Source: Limonium bicolor
Lineage: Eukaryota > Streptophyta > Magnoliopsida > Caryophyllales > Plumbaginaceae
Direction of reading: 5' to 3'
Assembly: GCA_023374045.1 (NCBI GenBank)
Contig: CM041778.1
Location: 93,250,839 to 93,314,838, forward strand
DNA length: 64,000 bases
Shown in pieces: positions 34,169 to 46,725 of this stretch (positions are counted from its first letter, which is position 1; every line of letters begins with the position of its first letter). Both the position numbers and the translations under genes were made by a program. The notes beneath the pieces were generated by a model. That model was not told the origin of the DNA and did not search any database. It worked only from the letters and a program-made list of their open reading frames with translations.

Positions 34169-35796
34169 TGCCTAAAATGTTCATTTGAGCTCTGTTTTGA
34201 TTTCCATTTACGGGGTTATGATCCCCTAAGTGTGTATAAGCTATTTTGAATGTTTTGGTATGCGTTTAACTGTTTTCCGTTTTGGAAAAATTTGTTCTAT
34301 TTGATCTCTGATCTGCTCTGAAAGTGTGTTTCAGTGTCTGACTTCTGTTTGGCTTTTTGTGCTCTCGCTGTCTTGGTACATGACTGTTGTTTTGGTAACA
34401 ACTTATGTTTCGTTTGTAATGCTATTATTGTGCTTTGGGTTTGTATTTCTCAACACCTTTTATTATGAAAGATTAAGCTTCTGTTTTGACAATAATATCA
34501 AATATGTTATGTACTTTTGTTCTAAAAGTAAACCTTTGTGTTGGGACCTATTTAGTAAGTCTTCTAAGTCTTGGTCGACTGGGTCGAGTTAACCCATAGC
34601 ATGCTGCGCAGGATTTCCTTCTGTTTTCTGCTCCTTAGGTCTTCCTGGGATGATTAGGTACCGATGGGGCCGCCAAGGATCTCTATCCTTTCTGTTGTGG
34701 GATCCTTTGACCATAGGGCCTTCACCCTTCTGTATGTGAGTGTTCTGAACTAGGGTCATGCTTCTGTCTGTAAAGTGATTTGTTGTGCACCACTCTGTCT
34801 GATCTTCACTCTATTTTGAGAATGTTTCGATTGTGAACAATGTGATCGTGGTTTCTGACTTTGCTTTATTCTGCTTCTAATTCCGATCATCTGACTTTTG
34901 ATTTCTGTAAAGCTTCTGACTTTTTGTACTATCTTCCGCTGTTTAACTATCATTATTTGACCTCGTTTTAGCTCTATTTTAGACTTCAGTTTGTTTTGAA
35001 AGTCTTTTGTTTGGATTCCAATTATGTTTTGCTAAGTATTATACAGGTATGTATATATATATATATTTATATATATATATTTTCTGTACACTTTTTTGAG
35101 CATGCTCAGTTGATAAAGTTTATCACCTGCTGAGATGTGGTTGTTCACCGCTATTTCCGTCTAATTTATAGGTTTTATCTTTGGCTGGAGAATTCTGTTT
35201 TTGTTTTTAGTTTTGAATTAGGATTTTGTATTTGTATTGTTAGCCTTGTGGACCCTTCTATACTTTGCAGCCTTGTGACTTTTGTATGTATTTTTTAGCT
35301 TCCGCTAGAAGCAGTACTAAGGCGTGTCCATACTCACCTAGAGAAGCGGCGAAAAACCAACTAGCGCGAAGCATCAAACATAGATGTAGAATATATGGTT
35401 ATTCAACAGGAAATGTGAGGAAGAAGATACGACCCGACTTGAGATTTGTTGCGACAAGAGGAAGATGGGAGCAAATGGATGAGCGAGGAGAAGGATAGAT
35501 TTTGGCAGTTGCCACCGCCCTCTCATCTAGTTCAGAAGTAATTTAGTAAAAGTGGTAGTATATATTTATAGAAAATATAAGTACTATGTAATTGTTAGTT
35601 ATTGTAGTTTTAAATTAGTTATATGTAAACTCTATAGTTTAAAAATTGTGTCCAAAAATAAGAAAAATATATTATACAATGGTTTTAAAAAAGTTATTTC
35701 CATCATTTTATGTAAAATGTTAAAATAAAAAAGTATTAATAGTCATTTGTAAAATTGTTAAGAAATATTATTTCCATCTTTATTTAAAATACCATG
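34169..35796. other. unassigned sequence, probable LTR or internal part of a retrotransposon
   Basis: No domain-bearing ORF. Contains a TA-rich microsatellite at about 35,047-35,081. The layout (palindromic repeats followed by mixed non-coding text) resembles the large LTRs at 43,310 and 61,079, but no LTR boundary or TSD was found. Confidence 0.35.
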
Positions 35797-37048
35797 TGTA
35801 GGATCGGGTGGTTAACTCAAACCAACCCAAGGTGTGAGTCTAAGAGTTGGTTTGATTCAATCGATCTCTTAAGGATAAGAAACACTCTGGGACGTAGAGG
35901 CACTCAATCGAAATGGTTAAACTAAGTGTGCGGAAGACTTAAAGAAACTAAAATGAATTAATGTTTGAGAGATAGACAGACTCTGTGGAGCTAAATGGAT
36001 TAACACTTGAAAGGTAGAGGGACTCTGTCGAACTCAGCAGGATACACAATATAAGTTATTTTATTTCCTGGTCAAAACAAAACAACTTATAATGCCCACT
36101 CAGTAGATGAGATATGCTTTGTGGTTTTCACTCACTCACCCAATACAATCTTTGATCAGCTCAATGATAAGTGTAGTGAAAACTAGGTCCTACCTAGAAT
36201 GACTCTGTCGATATGCACAAACGAATCTAGTACTTCTCTCTCTCTCTCTTTTTCTCTCTAAAATAGGGAAAGCTTTCTCTAAACAAAATGCTCTGAATAA
36301 TTCTCTCTCGAAAGCTGCAGTAAGAAACGAAATGACAACTCTCATATATAGTTGAGTCGTTGAGGGAGTCTGCTTCCGAAATTTATGCCATCTGAACGTT
36401 GTAGTTACTTGTAGTTGCTTAAAATCCGGTCCTAACTTCTTTGTGAACGTTGCTAAGCCTTGGGCCTTAATTTTCGGACAATTACCAATCCATTGGATGA
36501 CTTGGCAACATTCAATTATGACTCTCACGTCTGATGTAGCAGACTGACTCTGTCAGTTCCGAAATTTCAAGAACCAACGACTCTTTCCTTGAATTTCGGA
36601 AGTTGGAGCCAAATTTCAGAAGTTGGAGCCAAGTCTTCAGATTAGTGCCACGTTGAGAGAATTTTGGTCCAAGTCTGAACGTTGATGACCATTTTAAGTC
36701 AATGTAGTTGATGTACTTGCTCCTTAATTTTAGCAACTGCCCGATAGACTCTCTCGAATTATCAGAAAGTCAAGGCTTTGGATTTTGCTCACTTTTTGCA
36801 TGAATTTCGGCCAAGGATGATAGTTGATGACTGTTATAGTTTAGTGGACATTGTTCCTTGAATTTCATAACTGATTGATGAATTCACATAGATGGACTCT
36901 CTCGCTCTTTCGGTAAAGACTGAGAGACTCATTCGATCTAAGAGCTCACTCGATCTTTCAAGGTTGACTGACTCTGTCTTGTTTTGAGAAGTGTGATTGA
37001 CTCGTTTGATCTGATTGACTATCTCAGCGACACCTTCATACTCCAACA
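35797..37048 (-). mobile_element. solo LTR (Copia-like), 1,252 bp, with 5-bp TSD
   Basis: The segment starts TGTAGGATCGGG and ends ACTCCAACA, and is flanked by CCATG on both sides (35,792-35,796 and 37,049-37,053). TG..CA ends plus a perfect 5-bp duplication and no internal region define a solo LTR. On the minus strand it starts TGTTGGAGTATG, has a TATA-like ACTATATATGAG near 36,345 and then a GA-rich (CT-rich on plus) stretch, so minus is the likely transcriptional orientation. The start and size resemble large Copia (SIRE-type) LTRs, by recall. ORFs inside have no domains. Confidence 0.85.
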
Positions 37049-37217
37049 CCATGTAAACTTAATAGCTTTTATTTTTCATATATAATAATAATCGTATTTA
37101 TACATATTAGTTGTCTCTAGGAAAAATTAGCTAATGTAGTAAGTTCGCAATTTAGGAGATAAAAAAAAATTCAACTAGAGTTGCATATATTAGCTATATT
37201 TATTTTGGTGGTGAAGT

Positions 37218-37570
37218 TATATTTTTCTTGTAGTGTGTAATTAGTCATTACTATGTTATTAAATTTATGGAACTAAAAACTTGTTTTCTATATTTATACT
37301 AATCACATAGACATATTTATAATATTTGTCCAGCCTTCCAAGGATAAAATGAAGTTTATTTTTTCAAATATGTAAATTAGTGCCCAATGTTTGGACACTG
37401 GACAAATTTCGTTAAGTTAGTGTCCGACAACATTTCAGATGAAAATTAGCGTCTGATAGTTATTCAGACAGTAATATTGGATGCTAACAAAAAACATAAG
37501 GATGCTAATTTACATCGACGGATAGTGTCCAACAGTACATTAATAGGAGGGACTTTATAGTCAACAAGTT
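37218..37570. mobile_element. CACTA-type end and a nearby subterminal-repeat block
   Basis: TTTTTCTTGTAGTG ending at 37,235 is, reversed, CACTACAAGAAAAA, a CACTA tip. About 150 bp further right, 37,388-37,560 repeats the same motifs seen at 28,938-29,264 (TTAGCGTCTGATAG, GGATGCTAA, GTGTCC). The block lies outside the 37,235 tip, so it may belong to a second, tip-less copy. The 3-bp flanks AAT and TGT do not match. Confidence 0.45.
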
Positions 37571-38949
37571 ACTGCATTAACTGAAAAGCTGGAGAAGTAT
37601 CTTAGCTAGTTTTTGATGCTTCCTCAGTTTTGTATTCATCATATATAAAATTCTTAGTCAAACATTGACATTGTTCATATTAACCGATTTTTATACCAGG
37701 AAGATACTTATAGAAGTGGTATATATATACAACATGATTTATCCTATTTCTCCACTTTCTCTCCCGTTTTATCGGATCTGAGATGACCTTCCAAACTTTG
37801 ACATGAATTATCATGCACGTGACAAGTAGTAATGAATTACTACATTAAACTAGTGCTGATTTGCATCAGCAGCGAGGAATACAATTTACAGCTGTGAAAT
37901 ATTATAGTAATCAGCAATTCATTTGTGATTGACCACAAACAATCTCGGTCACCTCCGTTTGTTGTTATATACTATTATCTCCGTCTCATCATAAGTACTC
38001 TAGTTCTTTTTTTTTCCCCGAAGAAACAGGCACTTTAACTTCATTAACATAAACATTGGATCCAATCAGGTATAGCTTTACACTTCATACCCTTATTTGC
38101 CAAAATATGTAAATATCTAGTTATTATTTAAGTATGTTGTTTGTTTTAAGTATTTAATATATAAAATAAAATAATTTTATAAAACTAATTTATATTTCTT
38201 TCTTGGTAAATTATATCTTGACAACTTCAATTTTATAAAATCATGTTATCTTAAGTTAAATATTGGTCTAAAAAAACAGGATAATATTTGTGGGAGGGAG
38301 AGTGCATACATTTGGGGGATTGGAAGTCTACTCAAACCCAATTTGAATACTCTGCTAAAAAAAAAAACCCAATTTAGATATAATTAAGAAGAACCACTTC
38401 ATTATAATATGATCCCCCTCAAGATTAGATTATGATTGCTTTGATGTTACTTCTGCTTCTTTCTAACTGAATGAAATTATAAAGATTGGACCTTGGAATC
38501 CTCAAACAAAGAAAGAAGGAGGATTGTTATATTGACTCTAGTTGTGTGGCTATAGAAACGCGATTTAATTTGACCAAGACCAATCTTAAATTAAACACTG
38601 CTCATCTTCGTCCTTCTGAGCTTGGTCTCTTCACTTCCACCGTTAACTCTAGTACTACTCCTCTCTCACACAGTATCATACACAAAGCAAACAACGAATT
38701 CAGTTTATGATGCCTTGATCGTTGCTAACTAAATTCAGTACCGGCGCCCGTGAAGTTTTCAAGATCAAGCTGCGGGCGGGCTGGCGGGTCGGTCGGTTTC
38801 AAATCAACTGTATAGTAATATCCTCAACTCTGACTCTCCATCACTATCTTTGATTTTTATTAGTAGCATCATCAATTTGATTACTCCATCACTATTGCCT
38901 TGATTAACTTTCTGGGAATTCTGGGAATCCGGTGGTGGTGTGATTGATA
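37571..38949. other. upstream region of the GT47 gene
   Basis: Presumed promoter and leader of the gene at 38,950. A degraded Stowaway-like segment (ATCTCCGTCTCATCATAAGT at 37,978 and GTGGGAGGGAGAGTG near 38,290) with an internal insertion lies here. An ORF at 38,486-38,710 shows no domain. Confidence 0.45.
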
Positions 38950-40560
38950 ATGGAGAAATTTGTGAGCGGGAGACTCATCAATAGTCATACCAAGCTATGT
39001 TGCTTGACTTCTATAACAGCTTCATTCTGGGGATTGGTACTGTACTCCTATTTTATAGCACTAAGAAGTCCTAGTACCATTATTGATCCCACAGCACTCA
39101 CAACATCCTCCTCATGGAGTAGTACTCCGATGATCAACAACAACAACTTGATTTCCATCAGCTGCAGCAACACCAGTCAAGCAAATAAAAAACCCAACTA
39201 CCCATTTATTCAAGCTCTAAGAACATCAGAAAACAAGACTGATCCATGCGGTGGAAGGTACATCTATGTCCACAATCTTCCATCAAGATTCAACGAGGAT
39301 ATAATCAAACAGTGTATAAACTTAAATCCATGGACAGACATGTGTAAATTCATCTCCAATGCCGGAATGGGTCCACTTCTGAATGAATCAACAGTATTCT
39401 CCAAAACCGGATGGTATGCTACCAACCAATTCGCATTGGATCTAATCTTCAATCGTAGAATGAACCAGTATCAATGTTTAACCAACAATTCCTCTCTCGC
39501 CGCCGCAATATTCGTCCCTTTTTTCGCTGGATTTGACATCGCACGACACTTATGGGGTCATAACATCTCTGTTCGAGATTCATCTTCATTCGACTTGATA
39601 AAATGGTTGAACCATACACCAGAGTGGAAAATCATGGATGGTAAAGATCATTTCATGGTAGCTGGTAGAACATCTTGGGATATGCGAAGATTAACTGATG
39701 AAGATACAAATTGGGGTAATAAACTTCTTCGATTATCAGCTATACGAAATATGACAACACTCGTTATTGAATCAAGTCCATGGCATAACAATGATTATGC
39801 AATCCCTTATCCAACTTACTTTCATCCACAGAAAGATGATGATATCTTCACTTGGCAGAAACGTATGGGACGTATGAAGAGAGAATTTCTATTCTCATTC
39901 GCGGGTGCACCTCGACCTGGTGATTCAAATTCAATTCGTAATCATATCATCAACCAATGTCGTAACTCAAATTCATGTAAACTATTGGAGTGTAGTGTTG
40001 AAGATCAGAGTAATTGTCATTCACCCACTAGTGTCATGAACATGTTTCAAACTTCACATTTCTGTTTACAGCCACAAGGTGATTCCTATACACGAAGATC
40101 AGCTTTTGATTCAATGTTGGCGGGATGTATACCTGTCTTCTTTCATCCAGGTTCCGCTTATGTACAGTATACTTGGCATCTTCCCATGAATTTCACTACT
40201 TACTCTGTTTTCATCTCTGAAGATGAAGTTCGGAAGGAGAATAGTATTGAGGATAAACTTAAACGGATTCCGATAGAACAAGTCAAGGTAATGCGGGAGA
40301 ATGTCATTAATTTGGTTCCCAACCTTGTGTATGCTGATCCAACATCAAAGTTAGAGACCTTAAAAGATGCGTTTGATGTGGCTGTTCAAGGGGTTATTGA
40401 TAAAGTCACAAACTTGAGATGGGATATCATTAATGGAGTACAACATGACACTGATGATGAAGATGATAGTTGGAAATATGGTCTATCGGAAAAAGGAATT
40501 GGACCCCATGAATGGGATCATTACTTCTCTAGACCAAAGGAAGAAAGAAGAGGAGATTAA
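38950..40560 (+). CDS. GT47 exostosin-family glycosyltransferase, xyloglucan galactosyltransferase (MUR3/KATAMARI1)-like
   Basis: A single uninterrupted frame of 536 residues. ATG at 38,950 has A at -3, G at +4 and an in-frame TGA nine bases upstream. The N-terminus is short and basic, followed by a signal-anchor segment (about residues 17-37), as in type II Golgi enzymes. A Ser/Thr/Asn-rich stem runs to about 95. The exostosin domain starts at [19 protein letters not shown] (100-118) and includes [52 protein letters not shown] and the nucleotide-sugar-binding region [20 protein letters not shown] with [10 protein letters not shown] (370-400). Members transfer galactose from UDP-galactose to xyloglucan side chains in the Golgi; the exact acceptor here is inference. 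Length is near the family norm (500-620), and an intronless gene is usual for it. The tail is acidic (DTDDEDD), then charged. No sign of decay. The only clearly intact gene in the window. Confidence 0.95.
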   Translation: MEKFVSGRLINSHTKLCCLTSITASFWGLVLYSYFIALRSPSTIIDPTALTTSSSWSSTPMINNNNLISISCSNTSQANKKPNYPFIQALRTSENKTDPCGGRYIYVHNLPSRFNEDIIKQCINLNPWTDMCKFISNAGMGPLLNESTVFSKTGWYATNQFALDLIFNRRMNQYQCLTNNSSLAAAIFVPFFAGFDIARHLWGHNISVRDSSSFDLIKWLNHTPEWKIMDGKDHFMVAGRTSWDMRRLTDEDTNWGNKLLRLSAIRNMTTLVIESSPWHNNDYAIPYPTYFHPQKDDDIFTWQKRMGRMKREFLFSFAGAPRPGDSNSIRNHIINQCRNSNSCKLLECSVEDQSNCHSPTSVMNMFQTSHFCLQPQGDSYTRRSAFDSMLAGCIPVFFHPGSAYVQYTWHLPMNFTTYSVFISEDEVRKENSIEDKLKRIPIEQVKVMRENVINLVPNLVYADPTSKLETLKDAFDVAVQGVIDKVTNLRWDIINGVQHDTDDEDDSWKYGLSEKGIGPHEWDHYFSRPKEERRGD

Positions 40561-41224
40561 TTCCAGTTCATCAATTTATGCGTGTGTAATGTATGGTTTC
40601 ATCTCCTAATTCATAATAAGTATTATTATTCCCTGATTTATTTAGCAATCACCACATTGTGGTTCTATATCTGGCTAATTAGTAGGAGTAATCACTTGGG
40701 GGCTTTCAACATTCGAAACTTCCAAGTAGCTGCTCTTTAATTTACACCACTTCTCATAGTTGCGAAATCCTCAAATCAAGTGCCCAATTATTGCACAATC
40801 GATCCATTCCCTCTACAGGCAAAGAGACCGTCATCGCCTTAGTTTACAACGAGGAAGAAGGAATTAGGCCAGGTTGACCCGCAACTTCTCTCCGTTTATA
40901 TTTTCATCAGATAGGCGAGGCTGCCTCTTGTCTCTGTTTAATGGTTAGTTAAATTAAGAAAAATTGAATGAAAGTGATCATAAAAGTACAAATTGAAGGA
41001 GGAGACTCTCAGAATTTTACAAAACACTTGCATAGAATAAGGCTGAACTCCCGATCATTGTGAATTGCTACATTGTGGTGGAGAGGGAGGAGAAGATCAA
41101 CCGCGGCAAAACAAAACAGACGGTCTATCTATTGAATTGGTTGTATATATCGGTGAAGAGAGACGATCTATAGCAGCAAAATGGTCGCATTAGAGGACTA
41201 ATATCAGACAATACCTATAGCAGT
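40561..41224. other. downstream of the GT47 gene
   Basis: The 3' UTR is expected in the first few hundred bases (AATAAGTATTATTATTCCC near 40,614). Nothing else recognised. Confidence 0.45.
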
Positions 41225-41431
41225 AACCTATTCACTATGAAAACACAAAGATTCACAAACAACAAACATAAGATTCACTTTTATTGTTGTTGGATTTAAA
41301 AGTTACTTCTAATTCAAAGTCTTAATTCACTTTATGAATCTGTAAAGAGATTTTTATAAGAAAATAATTCACTTTAAAACACTAAAATATCATAATAAAT
41401 AATATAATGACTCATTTTGATTCAACTTATT

Positions 41432-41995
41432 TGTTAGAACTGTAGGAATTATAAGGGTAGTTTAGTAATTATACGCTCAAAGGCTATTTTGGTAATTAGC
41501 CATATGAGTAAGTTGCATTTTGGTTATATAGAAAACCAAACAATGCCTAATAAAATGTGTCTTTATGTGAAGGTATTAGTAGAGTTGTGACTCTTTGGAA
41601 AAGACATCACTAAAGGGACATGTCTTTCCATACTAATGCAGCTCTTCATATAAAGGAATGTCTTATAATGAAGGGAGACATCTTTTGGAAGGTATCTTTA
41701 TGGAAAGACACTATTTGAGATGTGTCTCTCCATAAACAACACTTTCAACTCCTATAAATACCTACCCTTGTGATCATTTTTCGATACGTTTTTCCGCTGA
41801 ATGATCTCTGTATTTTTCCACAACAAACTCTCTCAAACTACGCTTGTGTTCGTTGGAGGCATTTACTTTGTGAACAACATTGAATCGAGTATTCGTTTCG
41901 ATACCGGGATACCGTTGATCAAAGAAGAAATCTATATCTATTTAGAAGACCAAGTTGTCATCAATTGTTCTTCTACAAGTAAGGTTTTCCTTCAA
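41432..41995 (+). mobile_element. Copia-like LTR, probably solo; right end uncertain
   Basis: Begins TGTTAGAACTGTAGG, a common Copia LTR start. A TATA-box-like CTATAAATACC at 41,753 is followed by a transcribed-region-like segment. No primer-binding site or gag follows. One possible end is at TTCTACA near 41,980; another is TATCTAACA at 42,087, which would mirror the start. No matching 5-bp flanks were found for either, so the boundary is open. The ORF at 41,801-42,040 lies in the R/U5-like part. Confidence 0.55.
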
Positions 41996-42099
41996 GAACT
42001 ATCATACATTATCATAGGAGAATTTTATTCACTTTTATAAAATAGCATATTCACAATAGATAATTTACTATATGAACTATCTAACAATTCTTATAGCAA

Positions 42100-42354
42100 A
42101 AAATAGTTCACTTTCATAGCTATGTTGATTCATTTCTCTTAAACATAAGATTCACTTTAAACTATGACATACAAAATATAATAAACTTCCAAACCTGGAT
42201 CTGACTTTATAATCAGAAAATGAATTTTATAGCAGAATGTAATTCACTTTGATAACTATTCTTATTCACCTATATTAAACAGAAGATTCACTTGAAACCA
42301 TGACATCACAATATACAATAAACTTTATAATCTAAAGCTGAATTATATAGCGGG
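42100..42354 (+). repeat. tandem array, about 115-bp unit, left part
   Basis: The unit runs TTCACTTTGATAACTATG, TTGATTCATTTTTCTTAAAC, AGAAGATTCACTTTAAACTA, TGACATCACAATATATAATA, AACTTTATAATCTGAAACTG, AATTTTATAGCG in order. About two copies are here; looser similarity begins near 41,225. The array resumes at 47,804 and 49,266 after insertions. Confidence 0.78.
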
Positions 42355-45300
42355 TAATGGTGGCCATCGGGTCCGGTTCTACCCGGAACCGGCGGTTCTA
42401 CCCGGAACCGATTGGAACCGGAACCGGCCGAGAACCGGTGGGAACCGGAACCGGAACCGAACCGCCTCAGCCGGTTCCGAATACGAATACATGTTTTGAA
42501 ATTCGGGCCCGAACCGGGCCCGGAACCGGAACCGCCTGGAACCGCTTGGAACCGCTTGGAACCGCCTGGAACCGTCGTCGGATTCGGAACCGGGAACCAC
42601 AACCGGAACCGCAACCGGTGGAACCGGAACCGGAACCGCCCCGGAACCGGTTGAAGTTACCATTGGAATCGGGCCAAAAGGACGTCGTTTTGGGTCTCGG
42701 GCGCGCACTCCTCTGAAGAAAATAGCCGTTAGATCCCAAGCACGCGCATTGCAATATGAAGGCCAACATGATGATTGGTATGAGATGAATGGGGATAACA
42801 CCACTTAGGACTTCTATCTTGTAATATTTTAGAATGTATTAGTAATTTAGTATTACTTTCTTTCCTTGTAATCTTTTTTTAAAGACGTGCAAATTGAAAT
42901 CATGTAACCTCTAGTAGCTGTACTCTTTTCCTTATTAGGGTTTTCCCAATGGGGTTTTACCTAATAAGGTTTTAATGAGGCAGTGAATCATATAATAAAA
43001 TTCTCTTTGTTCCTTATTTTTTGTAAATTCAATAAAAATTCCTAAGTTTGTTTCTTACACATTTAAGATTATAAACTTGAAGAATAACCTATCTAGGAGT
43101 AAAGTGGGTGAAAAGAGCAACGTGTGCGCTCAAACGGATCTCAAATCGGAGCTAAAACGAAGCAACTGGAGCCGATCGAATCTTTCCAGAACCGCTCCGG
43201 AACCGGTCAGAACCGATCAGAACCGGAACCGGAACCGGAACCGACTGGAACCGGTTTTTTGACCGAATCCGAAGCGAATCCAGATTTCAGAACCGGAACC
43301 GCCCAGACCTGAAATACCCGAACTTAATTAGGGTGATTAAATTACTCTAATACGATATTGAGGGCCTATTAGTGCCTAATGAATTTTGGTAAAAATAATA
43401 AATCCAAAAGAAATAATAAAAACGCTTAAAGAGCGAAAAACGCTAAAACGAGCGTTAAGTGACCGTAAGAAGAAGACAACCTTAAATAGGGTACTAAATG
43501 AATTTAAAAGGCTTAATAATGCCTAAATAATATACGGGAACAATTCCCGAAGAAAATGGATCCAAATAATGTAATAAAACGCTAATAAGCTTTAACGCAC
43601 GTTTTTCGAGAAACCCGAAATCGTGACTTTAAGTGGTCAAACGAACCCGTAAAAATTATAGTTCATTAAATAACTATAAATAAACATTAATGGAGTATAA
43701 TAGCCATTAAAATTAAAAAATGAAAAATTCCGGAAAACGGACGGTTAGTGAATAATGCTAAACCGGGTAAATAAACGAGCGTTTCTGTAAAAGACGAAAA
43801 AACGCTCCAGCTTGTAACATTAAGTGGGCCGGTTCGTATTAAGAGAACAGCCTCACTCACACTCTCACCTAGCTAAAAAGAAAAAAAGGAAAGTCAATAA
43901 AGTAAAAGGTACTAAAGTATCTTTCTTTTCTCTTCCTCTCATTCCCTCCTCCTCTCCTTCCCTCCTTCTCTCACCACCGAATCCACCTTCTTCCTCCTAT
44001 TCTGGCGATTTTGAACTCCTTCAAGAGCTCCCATGGCAGCCTCCTTTATCTCCTTGCTCAAGCCACAAAAATGCTCCAAATCAAAAAACAAAACACATAT
44101 TTGTGTTCCTCTCATCATTCTCTATCTATCTCTCTTTTCAAAATCCGAAAATAATGAAGTTGACCTCCATGGGTTTTGCCCATTGAGGAGAAAAAAGGCA
44201 CCACCTTGTAGCTTGGAATCTCCTCTTTCTAACAAGGTAAAAATTTAAGAGAAAAGCTCATTTTCCCCATTGTCATGCCTTGGCCGATTTTGGCTTCTTC
44301 TAATACCTTGTTTTTCTTCTTGATTTTGAGCTCCATTTCAACCCTCCAATGGTGGATTAATCCCTTCTTGATTCAAGGGTGAGAACCCTCTCAAAAATCT
44401 CCAAAGGTAAACCCTAACTTTGTGTACTAAGCCCTTTTGGTTGAATTGAGGTTTCCTAAGGGTTTAGATATTAATTGAGTATATTTTGTGTTTCTGAATG
44501 TTGGGGGGAGTTTGGCAACTCCATCCCCACTTGACGATTTTGAGAAGAGGGTGAACAAGAGGAGAATCAAAGAGGAACTTGTGAATTAAGGTAAGAAATC
44601 TACCTTAAACTTGTTTTAATTGCTTTAGGAATTGGGATGGGTTAAATTTAAAAATGAACCCCAAATTATGTGAATTAATGTAGTTGATTGGATTTGAGGA
44701 TGATTGTGGATTGTGTTGATTTAAGGGCCGAAGTGCCATTGTATTTGAGATTTGAGCAATATGTTATTTGGTGGATTTGAATTAAGTTATGTGCTGGTAG
44801 GACCTTGTAAGGGTGTGGCTAGTTTAGGATTGAAAATGGTGAAAGAGAGGTGTTGGACATGTAAGGTTTATGGGGAGGTTATGGCAAAATTTTGGTAGAA
44901 AACAAGTGTTTAAAGGTGACTTAGTGCATTGGAGAACTAGGTGGTTGTAGTGTTGTTTGGAGTGTAGTTGTAGCCTTGAAATGGCATTTGGAGAACTAGT
45001 AGAGGAGAGGTGAAATCGTAGCAATGAAGTATGGAAATGTTTAGAAAAAACTAGAAAAAGGATTAGTGTGCAAGACTTAGGAAAGAGAGTTGACTTGGGT
45101 TTTAGAATGGTGGATATGTTGGAATGAATTGGCATGGCCATTAAGTGATTTGGTAGGCTTGGTAAGATGTAAAAACTAGTAAGAAGGAGTTAGAATTGCA
45201 AAAGAGTGCAAAATGCGAAATGTGAAGACTTGAATTGTTGGATTTGAACAAGAATTGGAGTAGGGATTTAACCAAGGATTTGAGGTGGTTTAAGGAGCGT

Positions 45301-45412
45301 TTTGAGGTGTTAAAACGGGTAGGAAACTTGTGGAAAGATTAGGAAAAGATTAAGGGTGGATTATGGATTGAATAGGGGTTGAAAAAATTATGTATGCTGC
45401 ATGTTTTAGCAG

Positions 45413-45594
45413 GGTCCGGGACTTGGTCCTTGGACAAAGTCCCGGACCACCCCTTAATATTAGGCCGAGAGTTCTTGCGGTACTTGGTCCGGGACTTGAG
45501 GGATGGACAAGGTCCCGGACCACCTATTAAAATCATGCCGAGAGTTCGGTTATGCATTGGTCCGGGACTATAGGTAGGGACCAAGTCCCGGACC
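45413..45594. repeat. array of three GC-rich hairpins
   Basis: Three units at 45,413-45,448, 45,486-45,521 and 45,559-45,594, spaced exactly 73 bp. Each begins GGTCCGGGACT and ends with AGTCCCGGACC or GGTCCCGGACC, giving 11-12-bp stems around 10-12-nt loops; the second unit keeps pairing through a G.T wobble. Spacers contain CCGAGAGTT. Homologous to 63,007-63,330. Confidence 0.93.
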
Positions 45595-46669
45595 ACCCCC
45601 CAGAATTCAACAGAATGTGTTTTTAAGGGTTTAAATGATGGGGGTTTGAATGGTATTGGTTTTAGATGATGTTTAGGAGTTGTTTGGTGACTTATAAAGG
45701 TCCTAAGAAGTATAAACAAGTGTTGGAAGTGAGTGAGTAAGTTAAGGAACTAAGTACACTAAGTTAAACCGAGATAACGGGATAACGGGGTAAGTACGGG
45801 AGTAGCATTCATATACGGACCGTAACACCTTAATAATTGAACCATGTGACATGTAATTAGTGGTTCAAGAATAAGGTTCGAGGAACAAGTGTGAGCCAAG
45901 GAACATGAGAACATCCGGTAAAGTTAACCCCGGTGAAAGGTATGATTTCCTCATGCTCTGTATCCTAACTTGGTCACCCCGATTTGTGTGCTTGTTTGAT
46001 TGTGTGATCACCTAACAAGATAAATGCACGAATCGGATTGTTTGCACTTGATGGTGCTTGTGTAGTATTGTTGCTTGATTGGTTTGTAATTTGCAAAGAA
46101 GTTTGTATAATTCATGAAATGTGAATATGAATGAATTGTTGAATGTTGAATGTGTATTGTAGTGCTACTCATAGTGAGTCTTGTTTGAGTAGTGACTCGT
46201 AGAAGGAGTCCGGTTGTGAATCAACGAAAACATGGAGACCCACTAAGCTATCGAACCAAGACGAGATAACACACGAAAACCATCAATCAACGGACACGAT
46301 AAACCAAACTTAAGAATTGACTCAAAATGAGAACAAGACACACGAGGCTAGTGAACGTCCTTAATTTCAATAGTCGACCTCCTATGCAAGGATGTGACTC
46401 AATGTTAGAAAACGAACATAGTTCCTAAGTAACGGAGGTGTAGGGGCGACCCTTAAATCGGCAGATACAACGAGATGGGAAAACCTCCTAAGTTGTATGA
46501 TAGCATCGAGAAAGATGCGGCTGACTAATGTTTATATATGTATTTATATATGAGTACCTATTGTTACTAACCCGAGAGCTGGGTTAGGGGGATTGTGAGT
46601 CACGCGTGCAAGGAAGAGGAAGCAACAGAGCGTATGTTTCCGAATCCGTGGTCGAACTCCCTTGTTACC

Positions 46670-46725
46670 GGGCCGTGTGCCACATAGTGGTGCCCTGCGG
46701 GGCCGTGTGCCACATAGTGGTGCCC
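46670..46725 (+). repeat. 26-bp direct repeat, each copy self-complementary
   Basis: GGGCCGTGTGCCACATAGTG followed by GTGCCC occurs at 46,670-46,695 and again at 46,700-46,725. Within each copy GCCAC pairs with GTGGT and GGGC with GCCC. Confidence 0.9.

Noticed and set aside
33566..34188. Stack of short ORFs on both strands (SGHL, FCVT, SDTCPDT-type repeats)
   Set aside because: Produced by the roughly 60-bp palindromic tandem repeat; no start context, domain or strand preference.
42306..42804. Overlapping ORFs in five frames rich in Pro, Glu, Arg, Gly and Ser
   Set aside because: They are read-throughs of the GGAACC/GGTTCC hexamer array of a hAT-like element, open in many frames because the repeat lacks stops.
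44824..45141. 105-residue minus-strand ORF inside the solo LTR
   Set aside because: No domain; within an LTR defined by exact target duplication; antisense to its likely transcription.
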